Shown: positions 34,950 through 45,041 of the stretch, piece by piece
Position numbering within the stretch: position 1 is the stretch's first letter
How the letters are laid out: each line of letters starts with the position of its first letter
Position numbers and translations under genes: made by a program
Notes under the pieces: generated by a model
Told to the model about the DNA's origin: nothing
Databases searched by the model: none
The model's input: only the letters and a program-made list of their open reading frames with translations
Origin: Codonopsis lanceolata
Lineage: Eukaryota; Streptophyta; Magnoliopsida; Asterales; Campanulaceae
DNA: 64,000 bases
Assembly: GCA_013146195.2 (NCBI GenBank)
Contig: CM028379.1
Span: 54,943,693-55,007,692 of the forward strand
Reading direction: 5' to 3'

Positions 34950-35680
34950 TGATGCGTCCAAGATGATTTGGACCCACTCAAACAGCCCAATCCAAGCACC
35001 TGGCTTTCAACGTGCTTACAAACTCTCTGAGCCCAACTCTGCAATGAAAGAGAAGAAAAGTGAACTCAAGGGCGGGGGCACTCCTGCAAAGCCTCCTGCA
35101 TGAATTAGTACAATGAGTTCACAATTCGACAGAGTTTAGGCTAGGGAAAGTAGATTGTGCATACCTCTCTGCCCATTTTTCCTAGGCTTTTATATGTGCC
35201 GGAGGTATAACTGTCCATTATCATGAATAACTGCCCATGATTAGCATTAACTGCCCACGATTGGCATTAACTGCCCATGATTGGCCTTAACTGTCCATGA
35301 TTGGCATTAACTGCCCATGATTGGCCTTAACTGTCCATGATTGGCATTAACTGCCCATGATTGGCATTCTGCCCACTGACGAGCATCAACTCTTCCGCAA
35401 ACTATCATGGCTTATAGTCGAGATTATTGCTCGGGTGTAACCACCCTCAATCAGCATTCGGATTGCTTTCTGCATCGCCCCTCAACTGTTTTGACTTACA
35501 TGGGGCCATCGAGCTATATTGCTCGCTCATCCATATTGCTCGCATAATTAAAATCTCCAGCATTTATCCCAGCCACAACGGAGATTGGTTGCTCGTGTGA
35601 CATGCTTGCTCGATTGCTCGGAAGATTTACACAACTGACACGTGGCTCCTGGCTTGGGCTTAATTGGGCCGGGCAGCTCA
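34950..35680 (-). repeat. Tat-2 5' LTR
   Basis: 731 bp, TGAGCTGCCCGG...GGACGCATCA on the minus strand, followed outside by the TSD ATGTT. It has the same 20-bp tandem repeat array (about 35215-35375) as the other LTR. Confidence 0.92.
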
Positions 35681-35685
35681 ATGTT

Positions 35686-35932
35686 AAACTTATATCTTTT
35701 AATAATACAACATGATGAGTAAACATCGTATATTTCAAAAAAAAAAAAAACGTTCGAAATTCATAATTCAAAATTTTAATCTAATAAGATTACCTTTTGC
35801 GTGGATATACTGTATTTTTAAACATCATCACAATAATTCATAATGAGTTGACATACCTAAATGGCTAAATGGTTCAAATCGACGGTTCCACAAATTTTGG
35901 AGACTAGAGAGCCAATATATTAACTATTATTT
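35686..35932. other. AT-rich intergenic DNA
   Basis: Nothing delimited; includes a short poly-A run. Confidence 0.5.
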
Positions 35933-35934
35933 TA

Positions 35935-36231
35935 CTCACTCCGTTCCGGATAAATATTTCTACTTTTCATTTTAAGATGTCTCAATTAATGTTTCTAAAG
36001 AATTTTAGTGTACAACTTTTCTACAATTCTTCATAATATATTATTTCATTTAATACTATCATAATTACACATTATAGAAAGAGACAGAGTATAAGGGTAA
36101 ATATTTAATGAGAGAGAGAGTGTGTGTGTAATATGTATTATTATCACAACATATTTCACAACTCATCATTAATTACATTTTTTAATCCTTCTATTTTGCC
36201 CACTAAAAATATTTATCCCGAACGAAGGGAG
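35935..36231. mobile_element. Stowaway-like MITE
   Basis: Ends CTCACTCCGTTCCGG and (reverse complement) CTCCCTTCGTTCGGG, flanked by TA (35933-35934, 36232-36233). 297 bp, no ORF. Confidence 0.78.
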
Positions 36232-36395
36232 TACTAATTAACTATTACTAAAATTGAAGCGACTATTGATATCATGATATATGACTGCTTTTTGTGAAAT
36301 GTAAAAAGTTTTTAAAAGAATTTTGTGTCGTTCATGTGTTACCTTGTTATAAAATGGTAAACGTTTCTTACTTTGATTAAATGTTAAATTTCACG

Positions 36396-36522
36396 TGCAA
36401 AGATCCTAAGGGATGAACCAGTTGTAGAGTTAGAGCTTTACAAAATGTGAGGTTATATGTTCGATAACTTCTCATGCTCTCTTACGGGAAAGGTCTACAA
36501 AAAAGAAAAAGAAAAAAAAAAG
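36396..36522 (+). mobile_element. SINE-like insertion with tRNA-type promoter boxes
   Basis: Copy A has extra sequence where copy B reads TTTTTTACACGTAAATTG without interruption. The insert has an A-box-like GTAGAGTTAGAGC, a B-box-like GTTCGATAAC and an A-rich tail. TTTCACGTG and TTTCACACGT flank it as a probable target duplication. Length about 127 bp. Confidence 0.55.
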
Positions 36523-36536
36523 AGTTTCACACGTAA

Positions 36537-36540
<4 letters not shown>

Positions 36541-36587
<47 letters not shown>
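36541..36587. repeat. (AT)n microsatellite
   Basis: Uninterrupted TA dinucleotides at the same position in the repeat as the (AT)n of copy B. Confidence 0.95.
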
Positions 36588-36790
36588 CCAAAATCGGTTA
36601 GTTTAAGATATATTTTATCATAATTTTTTTTCCTCAGTTAGTTTAAAATGAAAGTTTTTTTTTTTTTGTCAAATATTGTTTAATTTAAAACTATATATTA
36701 TCTTATTTAACTTGATTGAAACTCTTTAATTTTCATATCTTTTCATTATTATGCAATTTAATTTATACAAGTTAGCCACGGAACAATTGA

Positions 36791-37496
36791 TACTCCACAT
36801 GCATCTCCAACTCCCCCCTCACCTAATTTTTATGATTATGATTCCGTAGAGGAATTTGTAAGCACACAACTCGTATTTACATAAGTGTTAATAATTACAC
36901 ATGATATAAAATTTATGATTACATAGTTTTTATCTTATACATTACTCCAAAATAGGTCACAACAACCCCACCTGCAACTTTGGCACCCCCTCCACCTGCA
37001 TCTCAAATTCCATCTCAACATGTGTCTATACTATTGTACGAAAATATATAAGAGGATTCGAGTTTTGTAAATGAGGCGATATGTTTTTTTTATATTTTAA
37101 TTAATTAATCATTTATATAGTTATATGCATAAAATATAGTTAAATTAATCTGTTTGAATCTTCTTTGTCTCACGTATAGGTGGAAATATTGGACAAAGTT
37201 ATTGCACCTCGCATTTCATAATCAATCATTGTTGTGAAACAAAAACCTCTGAAGAAGATTAAGTTGTCGTTATTAAGAAAAAAAATACAATATTGTTTCT
37301 ATATGTCAAATTTTTTTAAACAATATTTCATTATTGATTTTTTCTAATCTTGCTATGGATATGGGTATGGAAGCCACTTTTTATTCTTTGTCAGATATCC
37401 ATCCCACAATTCGCGGTGATAATTATTGATGCCCAAGGCTTACATCAAATTCAAATTTATTAGTTTTTATTTGTTGTTAGTATTTCCTTTTTGAGG
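36791..37496. other. AT-rich intergenic DNA
   Basis: No gene, RNA or delimited transposon identified. Confidence 0.45.
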
Positions 37497-37756
37497 TGAG
37501 GCTCATCCGTCCTCCCCGTCCCCCTTCAAGTTTGTAATTTTATTTCTATTAATAAAATCTAGCAGGGTACCGTCTCTCTTTCCCTAAAAAAAATACAAAA
37601 GAAATTTTTAGATTTTTATTTCACTGTTGGATGATCATATTGTTTTAATTGGTTCACGAGAGATGTTAATTTTAAATTATTTATTATATTGATTTATTTG
37701 AATACTGACACCGTCTCATACTCGCACCGTGCCATAGGCACAGAGACAAAATCTAG
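37497..37756 (+). mobile_element. Helitron 3' end
   Basis: Matches 17730-18006. It ends with a perfect hairpin GTGCC-ATA-GGCAC (37729-37741), then 11 bases and CTAG (37753-37756) followed by T, the classic Helitron 3' signature. Confidence 0.65.
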
Positions 37757-37936
37757 TATTAAATATTACTGTACTAATTAACTATTACTAAAACAGAAGC
37801 CAATATTGATACGTGATAGCTTTCTGTGAAATGTTAAAAGTTTTAAAAGAATTTTGTGTCTTTTGCGTATCACCTTCTTGTAAAATGATAAAAGTTTTTT
37901 ACTTTAATTAAATGTTAAGTTTTTTACACGTAAATT

Positions 37937-37937
37937 G

Positions 37938-38017
<80 letters not shown>
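37937..38017. repeat. (AT)n microsatellite
   Basis: About 80 bp of TA dinucleotides. Confidence 0.95.
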
Positions 38018-38019
<2 letters not shown>

Positions 38020-38368
38020 CCAAAATCGGTTAGGTTAAGATATATTTTATCATAATTTTTTCCCTCAATTAGTTTAAAATAATTTTTTTTTTCATGTCAA
38101 ATATTTTTTTAATTTAAAACTATATTTTATCTTATTTAACTTGAATGAAACTCTTCAATTCTCATATCTTTTCATTTCATGTCAAATATTTTTTAATTTA
38201 AAACTATATTTTATCTTATTTAACTTGAATCTAACTCTTCAATTCTTGTATCTTTTCATTTCTATGCAATTTAATTTATACAAGTCAGTCACGAGACAAT
38301 AGTAAGTTAATTTTTTCTTCTATTAATCTTTTAATCTATATCTATTAATCATGAATTATTGATTACTA

Positions 38369-38617
38369 CTCCCTCAGTCCCAAAATAAATGAATTTTAAA
38401 AAATTTGCACAAATTTAGAAGGATTATAAAAAAACTGATCTACTCTTATTAAGTGCATTAATTGTTGACAAGTTGCATGATTAATTTTCTTTTTTCTCTC
38501 AATTCAATATTCAATTAGAAAATGATTAATATGATTAATTTTGACAAAATATAAATGTTTTTTTCTGAAAATCCTATCACGTCATTTATTTGGAACAATA
38601 TTTTTGGACGGGGAGAG
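38369..38617. mobile_element. Stowaway-like MITE inside Helitron copy B
   Basis: Ends CTCCCTCAGTCCCAAAATAA and (reverse complement) CTCTCCCCGTCCAAAAATA, flanked by TA (38367-38368 and 38618-38619). 249 bp. The related copy C has no insertion at the matching site. Confidence 0.78.
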
Positions 38618-38928
38618 TACTAACAGATGTCACAATTGTTACGTGACGTCTTGATGTCAAAATGATCAATTTCAACAAATAATAACTAATTAATTTATAT
38701 ATATTAATTATTAATTACTTCATTTTAAAAAAATTACAGAAAATTCATAGACAAATCATTCAATTACTCATTCATATAATCAATTTCAATATTTACCTTA
38801 TTTTACTTTTGTTCAAAGTATTCTAATGAAAATTTTTAATTACTTATAACAAGTTTAGACAATCATCTTATTATAAATAACTTTTGTAAAAAAAATACTA
38901 AAATCGTGCATCACACATGTACTAACTA

Positions 38929-39555
38929 TCTATTTATCTATTAATAAATACTAAAAACACAAACTGCTGCAGCCACATGATAGCTTTCTGTAAAATGGTT
39001 GCAACGTGTCAATTTTGTGTAAAATGAGAAAACATTTTTGTTTGTTTTGTCAAATATAGTTTAATATTAAAATAAGATTTTATCATATTTATTTTATACA
39101 AGTTTAACTTGATTGAAACTTTTCAATTCTAATTCATTTTCATTTCCCTATTATTTGATTTATACAAGTTATTCATATGAAAATTTTATGTTATTATTTT
39201 CTTCTATTAATATATTAATTTAAATTTATTAATTATTAATTTTTATTTATAGAAGTCGCCTAACAACTTTCTGCTTAAATGATCAATTTCAACAAAAAAT
39301 TACTAATTAATTGATATCTAGTAATTATTAATTACTTTATTTTTTAAATTCTTTTTTTTCATAACATTCTTACTCAAATCTTTCAATTATACATTCATAT
39401 AATCAATTCAATATTTACCTTATTTTCGATTTTTCAAACTATTCTAATCAAAATTTTAATTATTTATTATAAGTTTAAAAAATCATATTATCATAAACAA
39501 TTTTTGAAATAATAATAATAATATGTAAACCGTGTATTGAACGGATACTAACTAG
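38929..39555 (+). mobile_element. Helitron-like copy C
   Basis: It begins TCTATTTATCTATTAATAAA and ends with hairpin CCGT...ACGG (39530-39544) and CTAG (39552-39555) followed by T. 627 bp, no coding capacity, so non-autonomous. It shares GATCAATTTCAACAA and CATTCATATAATCAATT with copy B. Confidence 0.62.
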
Positions 39556-40280
39556 TTGTAACTAAACTGTGGTAGTGGTAGTTTCGGTTAAGGTTTGGAG
39601 CTGTCAATTTTGGTTCGGATTTTAACCGGACAAATTGTGTAATTTTTTTTTTAATTCTTAAACTTAAATGACCAATCAATCTCAGCAATTTTAATTTTCT
39701 TTTTAAAATCTGCCAATTTAGCAGACAAAACGCAATCGGACCAGACTGAGGATGGTTTCGGTTACGGTTTGTCCGGTTTGGGGGACAGTTTGGTTTCAAT
39801 TTAGTTGCAATTTTTAGATCCGATTGGGCATGCATCGATCAATGGATTTTCTTTCGTGCCTTTTGCACTTTTTTCTTTAGGCGGCACCGGGTTCGGATGC
39901 GTCCGGGGCAAACGGGAAAGGGTTAGGATTTGAAAGGTGGCATTTCAATTCTTGAAAGATATAAAAAAGGGTGAGACTCTGATGTCCGACCTTACTAATA
40001 GTTTCTAGGCATTTTCATGTTTTAATGCTAAATAACACTTGACGGTTTTTTCTTACATTTTTTAATCTTTATTTATTTATAAAAGAGACATCATATTACG
40101 AGTTTGAGTTTATGATATTATTACGTTTTAATATTATTGTTGTCAGATCTCTACATCGTTTGATCAAAGAGTCTATTATTTTGAGATGTTTAACTTAAAG
40201 AGTACAATTTCAAAAATTAAGGTATAAAGTGTCAATTTATTACTAATGAGCTACTAAAAGTGTTATTTTCTTAAAAAGTT
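39556..40280. other. Intergenic DNA left of Tat-3
   Basis: It contains a tract of CGGTT/AACCG words (39590-39800) of the kind seen in small hAT-like elements, without clear ends. The segment at 40230-40280 resembles 14520-14600. No gene supported. Confidence 0.4.
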
Positions 40281-40526
40281 CAACTAGGTTTGGACGAGAC
40301 GAGTTTGATTCTTTGACTAATGTGAGTGTGGTCCCCGGGCATGGCCCCTGGTCGGGCAGGCAAGGCCTGTGCCTGATCAGATTTAGGCGGGAGTTGTATT
40401 ACTCATTGCTCGATACCTTGCTAGTTCTGTTCGCTAGGTCGGTGGGTCCCATGACCGTTGAGCTCGTGATTGACGGTGATATGTGCTCGTGCTTTGTTCG
40501 TGATCGAGTTTGGGCCGGGCACATTA
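40281..40526 (-). repeat. Tat-3 3' LTR, truncated
   Basis: Matches the outer 246 bp or so of the 5' LTR (47855-48099). It starts TAATGTGCCCGGCCC on the minus strand (TG mutated to TA). The remaining 545 bp or so are missing. Confidence 0.82.
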
Positions 40527-40545
40527 GTGTCCCCTAGCTCTTTGT
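40527..40545 (-). other. Polypurine tract of Tat-3
   Basis: On the minus strand AAAGAGCTAGGGGACAC precedes the LTR. Confidence 0.65.
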
Positions 40546-40904
40546 CTGATAAGTATTCATGCTCGGAGCAGGGAGCGCTTATGCTGTTGCTATAGCTTTT
40601 GTAGCGGGATTCAATACTTGTGCATTTTCTGAGTGGATCACGATCTGGATGAAAGGCAAACTGGTAGAAGATTCTGGAACCTTGGTGGGCAGACAGCTAG
40701 AGGGTGATGGGGAAGCTTTGCAGTCGGAGAGTGCAGGGAAAATAGGTGTAGGGGCGTGTGAGCCGTCATTGAGTGGAGCGATGTGATGGGAGCGCAACTT
40801 ACGAAGCAGCGCATTAAATGTGCGTGCACCTGTGTGACGCCAGCTGTCCTTGCATGTGCTGTTTCGACGTCCCTGTTTACCCCCCAAAACTTCATGCCTC
40901 TGCC

Positions 40905-40912
40905 TATATAGA
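40905..40912 (+). promoter_or_regulatory. TATA box of the Tat-3 antisense gene
   Basis: TATATAGA about 500 bp upstream of the aORF ATG, in the position equivalent to the other two elements. A (GA)n run follows at about 40962-40979. Confidence 0.6.
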
Positions 40913-41147
40913 TCCAACTCTTTCTCCCTCTTTACTTTTTTACCACTTTCGAAAGCCTTTAGAGAGAGAGAGAGAGAGAAGTTTGCACATGCTTTCCTCC
41001 ATTGATCTTGTAGCCGAAGATCTCTAGATTCCGGTGAACTTGCCCCATTGATCTTGACCATTGTATTGCTTTTAGGCTCTTGAGTCATCTTTTGCTTTTG
41101 CCCAGAACGAGTTTTCACGGAAGGAAGACTTCAACCAAATCTCGACA

Positions 41148-41405
41148 GTAAGTTTTTATCCTTTTTTCTGGTTTATTCTTCATTTTTAGAGCTTCTGGGT
41201 TTCTCATTCATCTTCAAACCTTTTCTGGGTAGAATTAATAAGTTTGAATCAAACCGTAGGTAGAGATCGAGGAAAATCACCCAAAGTGTCTTGCTTGCTA
41301 GGCGGGCATTGCCCCTTGGTGTACCTAGACTTTGAGTTTTTCCCTTTCTGAATTGTTCTTTGCTTCGAACAGAGTATGACCTCTATTTCCTCGATCTCCA
41401 TGTAG
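41148..41405 (+). other. 5' UTR intron of the Tat-3 aORF
   Basis: Donor CGACA|GTAAGTTTTT, acceptor CTCCATGTAG immediately before the ATG; 258 bp and pyrimidine-rich. The donor fits the plant consensus well. Confidence 0.65.
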
Positions 41406-44240
41406 ATGTCTCACGAAGAGTATTAAGACAATGATAGAGAGGCTTTCAGCTACGGCGGGCAGAATGACCCATTAAACAGTGAAGAGATTCCCCTATTTGG
41501 ACCGGAGTCCGATAGTGCCGCGGAGTCTGTGGCCGGGGAAGCCGTTGTCATGCGTGTCCGCGTGCCCATCATCGCATTTACCGATTCTTCCAGTGGTCGC
41601 AGCCCATCTGATGGTGAGGTTGAGCAAGGCGTTTGGTCACTAGCGGGCAAGGCCCAACACAGCTGCCTGAAAAGAGGAGCCCCTGGTCAAAGAGGGCGTT
41701 GGCGAGAAGACGTTGCCCGAGGTCGAACAGGGGGCTGCCGTCAATGAGGCTTCCAACTTGGGGGAGGTGAGCTCTAATATCCCGTTGGCCCAGAGAGGGA
41801 GAAAACTTGCTCGTGCACGAGATGAAGCTACTACCTTGGCCCTCGCGCCTGATTGGATGTCAGATGTTGATGAGATCTTGTACACTGCGCACTGGGCTTC
41901 TTTAGATACACCGAACAAGCTCATCGCATGGTTTACTACCTTAGGTGTGGACTTATAAGATTACCGGGTAGAGAAAGTCGTGCTGGTGGATGAGGAGTAC
42001 CTTCGTGAGCAGAATGGAAAACTACTGTTTTTTGCTGATTTCTTTCGGGTAGGACTGCGTCTGCCCTTAGATCCCTTTTTCCTTCGGTTTCTCAAGGAAT
42101 TTGGCCCGATACCCGACGATCTCATGTTGAATACCGTCTGCGCCCTAATGCCATATACCGTGGCATGTCGCTTGTTGCGTATAGAGCCGACCTTGAAATT
42201 ATTCCGACAGTTGTTTATTCTTAGTGCCAACATTTTTGGCTGGGTTGGTCTCCTGTCAAACTCCAACTTTTTGGGGATTTTAGACCATATCCCGGGCAAG
42301 GTTGAGGCCTGGGACAAGAAAGATGCTTATTCGAGTCTCAGACGGGCTGGCCGATGATGCCCATGAGCGAGGCCTGCATAAATGTCCCCAAACTTTCCTA
42401 TGGTAGTTTTACTAAGGGTGACTCTGGCCGCTTGGCCGCTATCCGGGCTGCCTTGGGCGTCGTAATGGAGTGGGATAAGTGAGTTAGCCAGGAGAGCTTG
42501 TCTATTGGAAGGAATTGGTCTATAACTCAAGAACTTGTGCTTGTCCAAAGTGCTTCGAACTGTGGTGCCCGGGGTCAAACCACTGTGCACATTTGAGCTT
42601 GAGGAAGTACACGTCTATTGGGGAGGCTATCACGGGTAGAACTTCAGTGCTGACTGTCCCAAATGTCAAAGACTCGGGCATGATCTGTACTCTTGTCTAC
42701 TCGGCTGCCCCTGATCGATATTTCATTTAACTCGCTACTTTCATTGTTGCCTTTTGTAATTGTTGTATTAATCCTTTCCTTTTGGTGCAGTCATGATGAC
42801 CCTCAGGCAACTCCAGAAGCACGAGGCCGAGGAAAGTAGAAGGGTAGCTACTCTGGCGAGCAAGCCACCCTAGGCTGTCCCTACTGTCCCCTTCGACCCT
42901 TTGGCCAAAAAACCTCAAGTGGCGAAGAAGACCGCTAAGCTTCCTCCTCCCACTCGGCTAGTTGCAAGTGTGGTCAATGCTGCTGCTGATGCCACTGCCA
43001 AGGCCGCCAAGATAGCAGGTAAAAGAAAATGGAACTCTACTGCCCCTCCTGACCGGTCTGCTCGCCCCCGGGGCATGGGCTCTAAGCGCGTCTCTGCCAC
43101 ACCTTCTCTCGCCAAAGACTCTACAAAGCCGTGGGTACTCCCTGACTTTGAAATGCTGACCACAGTTAGTTTCGCCTGGGCTATTGTGAGCGGGCTCTCT
43201 GAGGGCCCTAACTTGGGGCACATCGATTTGTCTGCTCGCGGGAGCCTGCAGGGCTAGTGAGCAAAGGCATTGTGAAGCGGCTCTTGCAGGAGGACGTGAC
43301 TCATGCCTGGGATACTGCCGGGCCATGTCTTACTCAGACATATTGGGCTCAACTTGAACGAGGTATACCCATGATAATCTTCGTTGATGATTTATGCTCA
43401 CTGGCATATACTGATTTCTTCCTATGATTGTATTGCAGATCGCCTCCCCCTGTACTAATATTTATGACCGATATACTGAGGAGAGGGATGCCCGCAAGAA
43501 GGTTGAGTTTGAGAGGGATGAGCTATTGAACTCGGTAAAGTGCAAGAGCGAGCAGGTTGCTACTCTGGATAAATCGCTGAAGGAGAGCGAGGCTTCGGTC
43601 AGGAGACTTGAAATGGATAAACTGTCGCTGGCTGAGGAGAAGACCGCCCTGGTGGCTCAACAAAAGAAGTCCCAAGCTAGCGAGGATGCCTTGGTCTTAC
43701 AGCAAACACAGCTTCAAGCAGAGCTGGATGCGTTGAAGGCCTAGGCGGCCAAGGATGCATCAACTATGACCTCCTTTTCCGAGTAGTTGAGTGGCATAGG
43801 AGAAAGCCGTTAAAGACTTTGTTGCCTCTCCCGCCTATGCCTCGCGTGTGCGAAAAGAGATCTTTCCCTACTATGCCGTTGGCACCAATCACATCTTGCG
43901 CATGCTCGCTGGTACTGGTGTAGTTGAGATGCCAACAATGGCGGACTGGGCCCTTCTCGACCCCTACTGCTCTGAAGCTCAGAATTTGCATCACTTGGTG
44001 CCTTATACACGTACAGGGCGAACTGGAGGCCCTTGCTCGAGACGATGCTAATGACGGGCTGGAGCCATGGGTTCCTCCCACCTCGTTAGCCATCAAAGTA
44101 TGCAGCCTGATTTAGGCAAAACGGGCAGAGAGGCGTGCTCGGGTAGACGAGGCCGCTGCCCGGTTGCAGGTGGAATTGGAGGCCACTCCCAATGCCGAAA
44201 CTAATGTTGCTTCAACCCAAGCTCCACCGGATCTAGTCTA
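41406..44240 (+). pseudogene. Antisense gene (aORF) of Tat-3
   Basis: Equivalent of the Tat-1 aORF. The ATG at 41406 reads MSHEEY and then hits a stop. Conserved pieces are LLFFADFFRVGLRLPLDPF (about 42020), NTVCALMPYTVACRLL and FRQLFILS. Exon 2 begins at 42791 after a GCAG acceptor (MMTLRQLQKHEAEE), with an in-frame TAG soon after. Intron 43363-43438 precedes exon 3 (IASPCTNIYDRYTEER), which has a long coiled coil (ERDELLNSVKCKSEQVATL). The tail FPYYAVGTNHILRML matches Tat-1. It ends at a TAG near 44240. Several stops and shifts make it non-functional. Confidence 0.78.
43363..43438 (+). other. Conserved intron of the Tat-3 aORF
   Basis: Donor AACGAG|GTATACC, acceptor TGTATTGCAG|ATCGCC; 76 bp. 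It sits at the same place as the Tat-1 intron 7900-7968, and both downstream exons begin ATCGC. Confidence 0.78.
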
Positions 44241-45041
44241 GATTGCTTTATGTTCGGCCTACGTGCCAATATTCTCTTTATTTCCACTTGTAATTCTTTA
44301 AATTCAATGGAAAATTTGTACTTGAGCGCTTATTGTTGCTTTACTCCCATTTTTCCTGCAATTTATTAGCACTAGCTTATATGTATATGCTGTTACAGTG
44401 AGCATAATTAGCATAATACGAATAAGATTATTCGAACATACAAATTTGTGCTGAAATAACTTAAGAATAATAAGGCTGTCTCAGCTGACATATTACTTTA
44501 AGTTCGAGTGTCCGAGTAAGTGTTCCTACCCGGACTGAGTGCTTGGTACTGGCCAAGGCTTTGCACGGGCATGGCCCTTATCGCCCTGGGGCGAGCATCC
44601 TGAAGATTGCCTAGCGGGCATGGCCCAACTCTGAGCGGCGACTAGCTAATCGGGCTTGGCCTTGTCCGACGTTTGTACGTCGAAGCGGTTGCTAGTATAT
44701 CAACTGGGTATATAGATATACGACTAATAGTGTTGTTCGATCACTATAGGAATCTGAGGTAGTTAGCTGCTACCTTGTGGGCATGGCCTTTACCGACTTG
44801 CGGGCTTCCAGTTCGTGAGTCGGGAAAGGCCCTATCTTGCTCACTGAGAGGACAAGATATGTTCATTGATACTCGGGTATATTGAAGGTTGACCGGGTAT
44901 GGCCATACATGATCGGCTTGTGAGTAGGTCTTGCCAAGCAATCCGAAAGTAGTTTATACATGATAAAAAATATATATTAACAACTTAATGAAATAAGCAA
45001 AAATATATTATGCATGATAAGTAAAAAAATGATAATTACCC
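44241..45041. other. Tat-3 convergent spacer with CGGGCATGGCC-like motifs
   Basis: No coding sequence. GGGCATGGCC-like words occur at about 44568, 44618, 44656, 44778 and 44893, the same motif found in this element's LTR (40335, 47816, 47909). The spacer lies between the ends of the aORF and gag. Confidence 0.65.

Larger units (their letters stand above)
24214..35680 (-). mobile_element. Tat-2: full-length Tat-lineage LTR retrotransposon
   Basis: Complete insertion on the minus strand: 5' LTR 34950-35680, 3' LTR 24214-24934, TSD ATGTT at 24209-24213 and 35681-35685. It has PBS, gag, pol and an antisense gene on the plus strand, collinear with Tat-1. The LTRs are very similar over long stretches, suggesting a fairly recent insertion. 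Many small indels break the frames; some are probably consensus errors (see findings). A 100-N gap lies inside the antisense gene. Confidence 0.93.
36234..36790 (+). mobile_element. Helitron-like copy A, with SINE-like insert
   Basis: It shares TAATTAACTATTACTAAAA, AATTTTGTGTC, CCAAAATCGGTTAG and ATGCAATTTAATTTATACAA with copy B (37757-38928). The 3' part is missing. An insert (36396-36522) and a long (AT)n (36541-36587) interrupt it. Confidence 0.5.
37757..38928 (+). mobile_element. Helitron-like copy B
   Basis: Homologous to copy A and copy C. It contains an (AT)n (37937-38017), a local 75-bp duplication (CATGTCAAATATTTTTT at about 38093 and 38177), and a MITE (38369-38617) that copy C lacks. 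The end GTGCATCACACATGTAC then CTA is a slightly mutated hairpin terminus. Left limit approximate. Confidence 0.5.

Noticed and set aside
39548..39835. 95-codon minus-strand frame
   Set aside because: It encodes Pro/Asn/Arg repeats from CGGTT-rich DNA with no domain.
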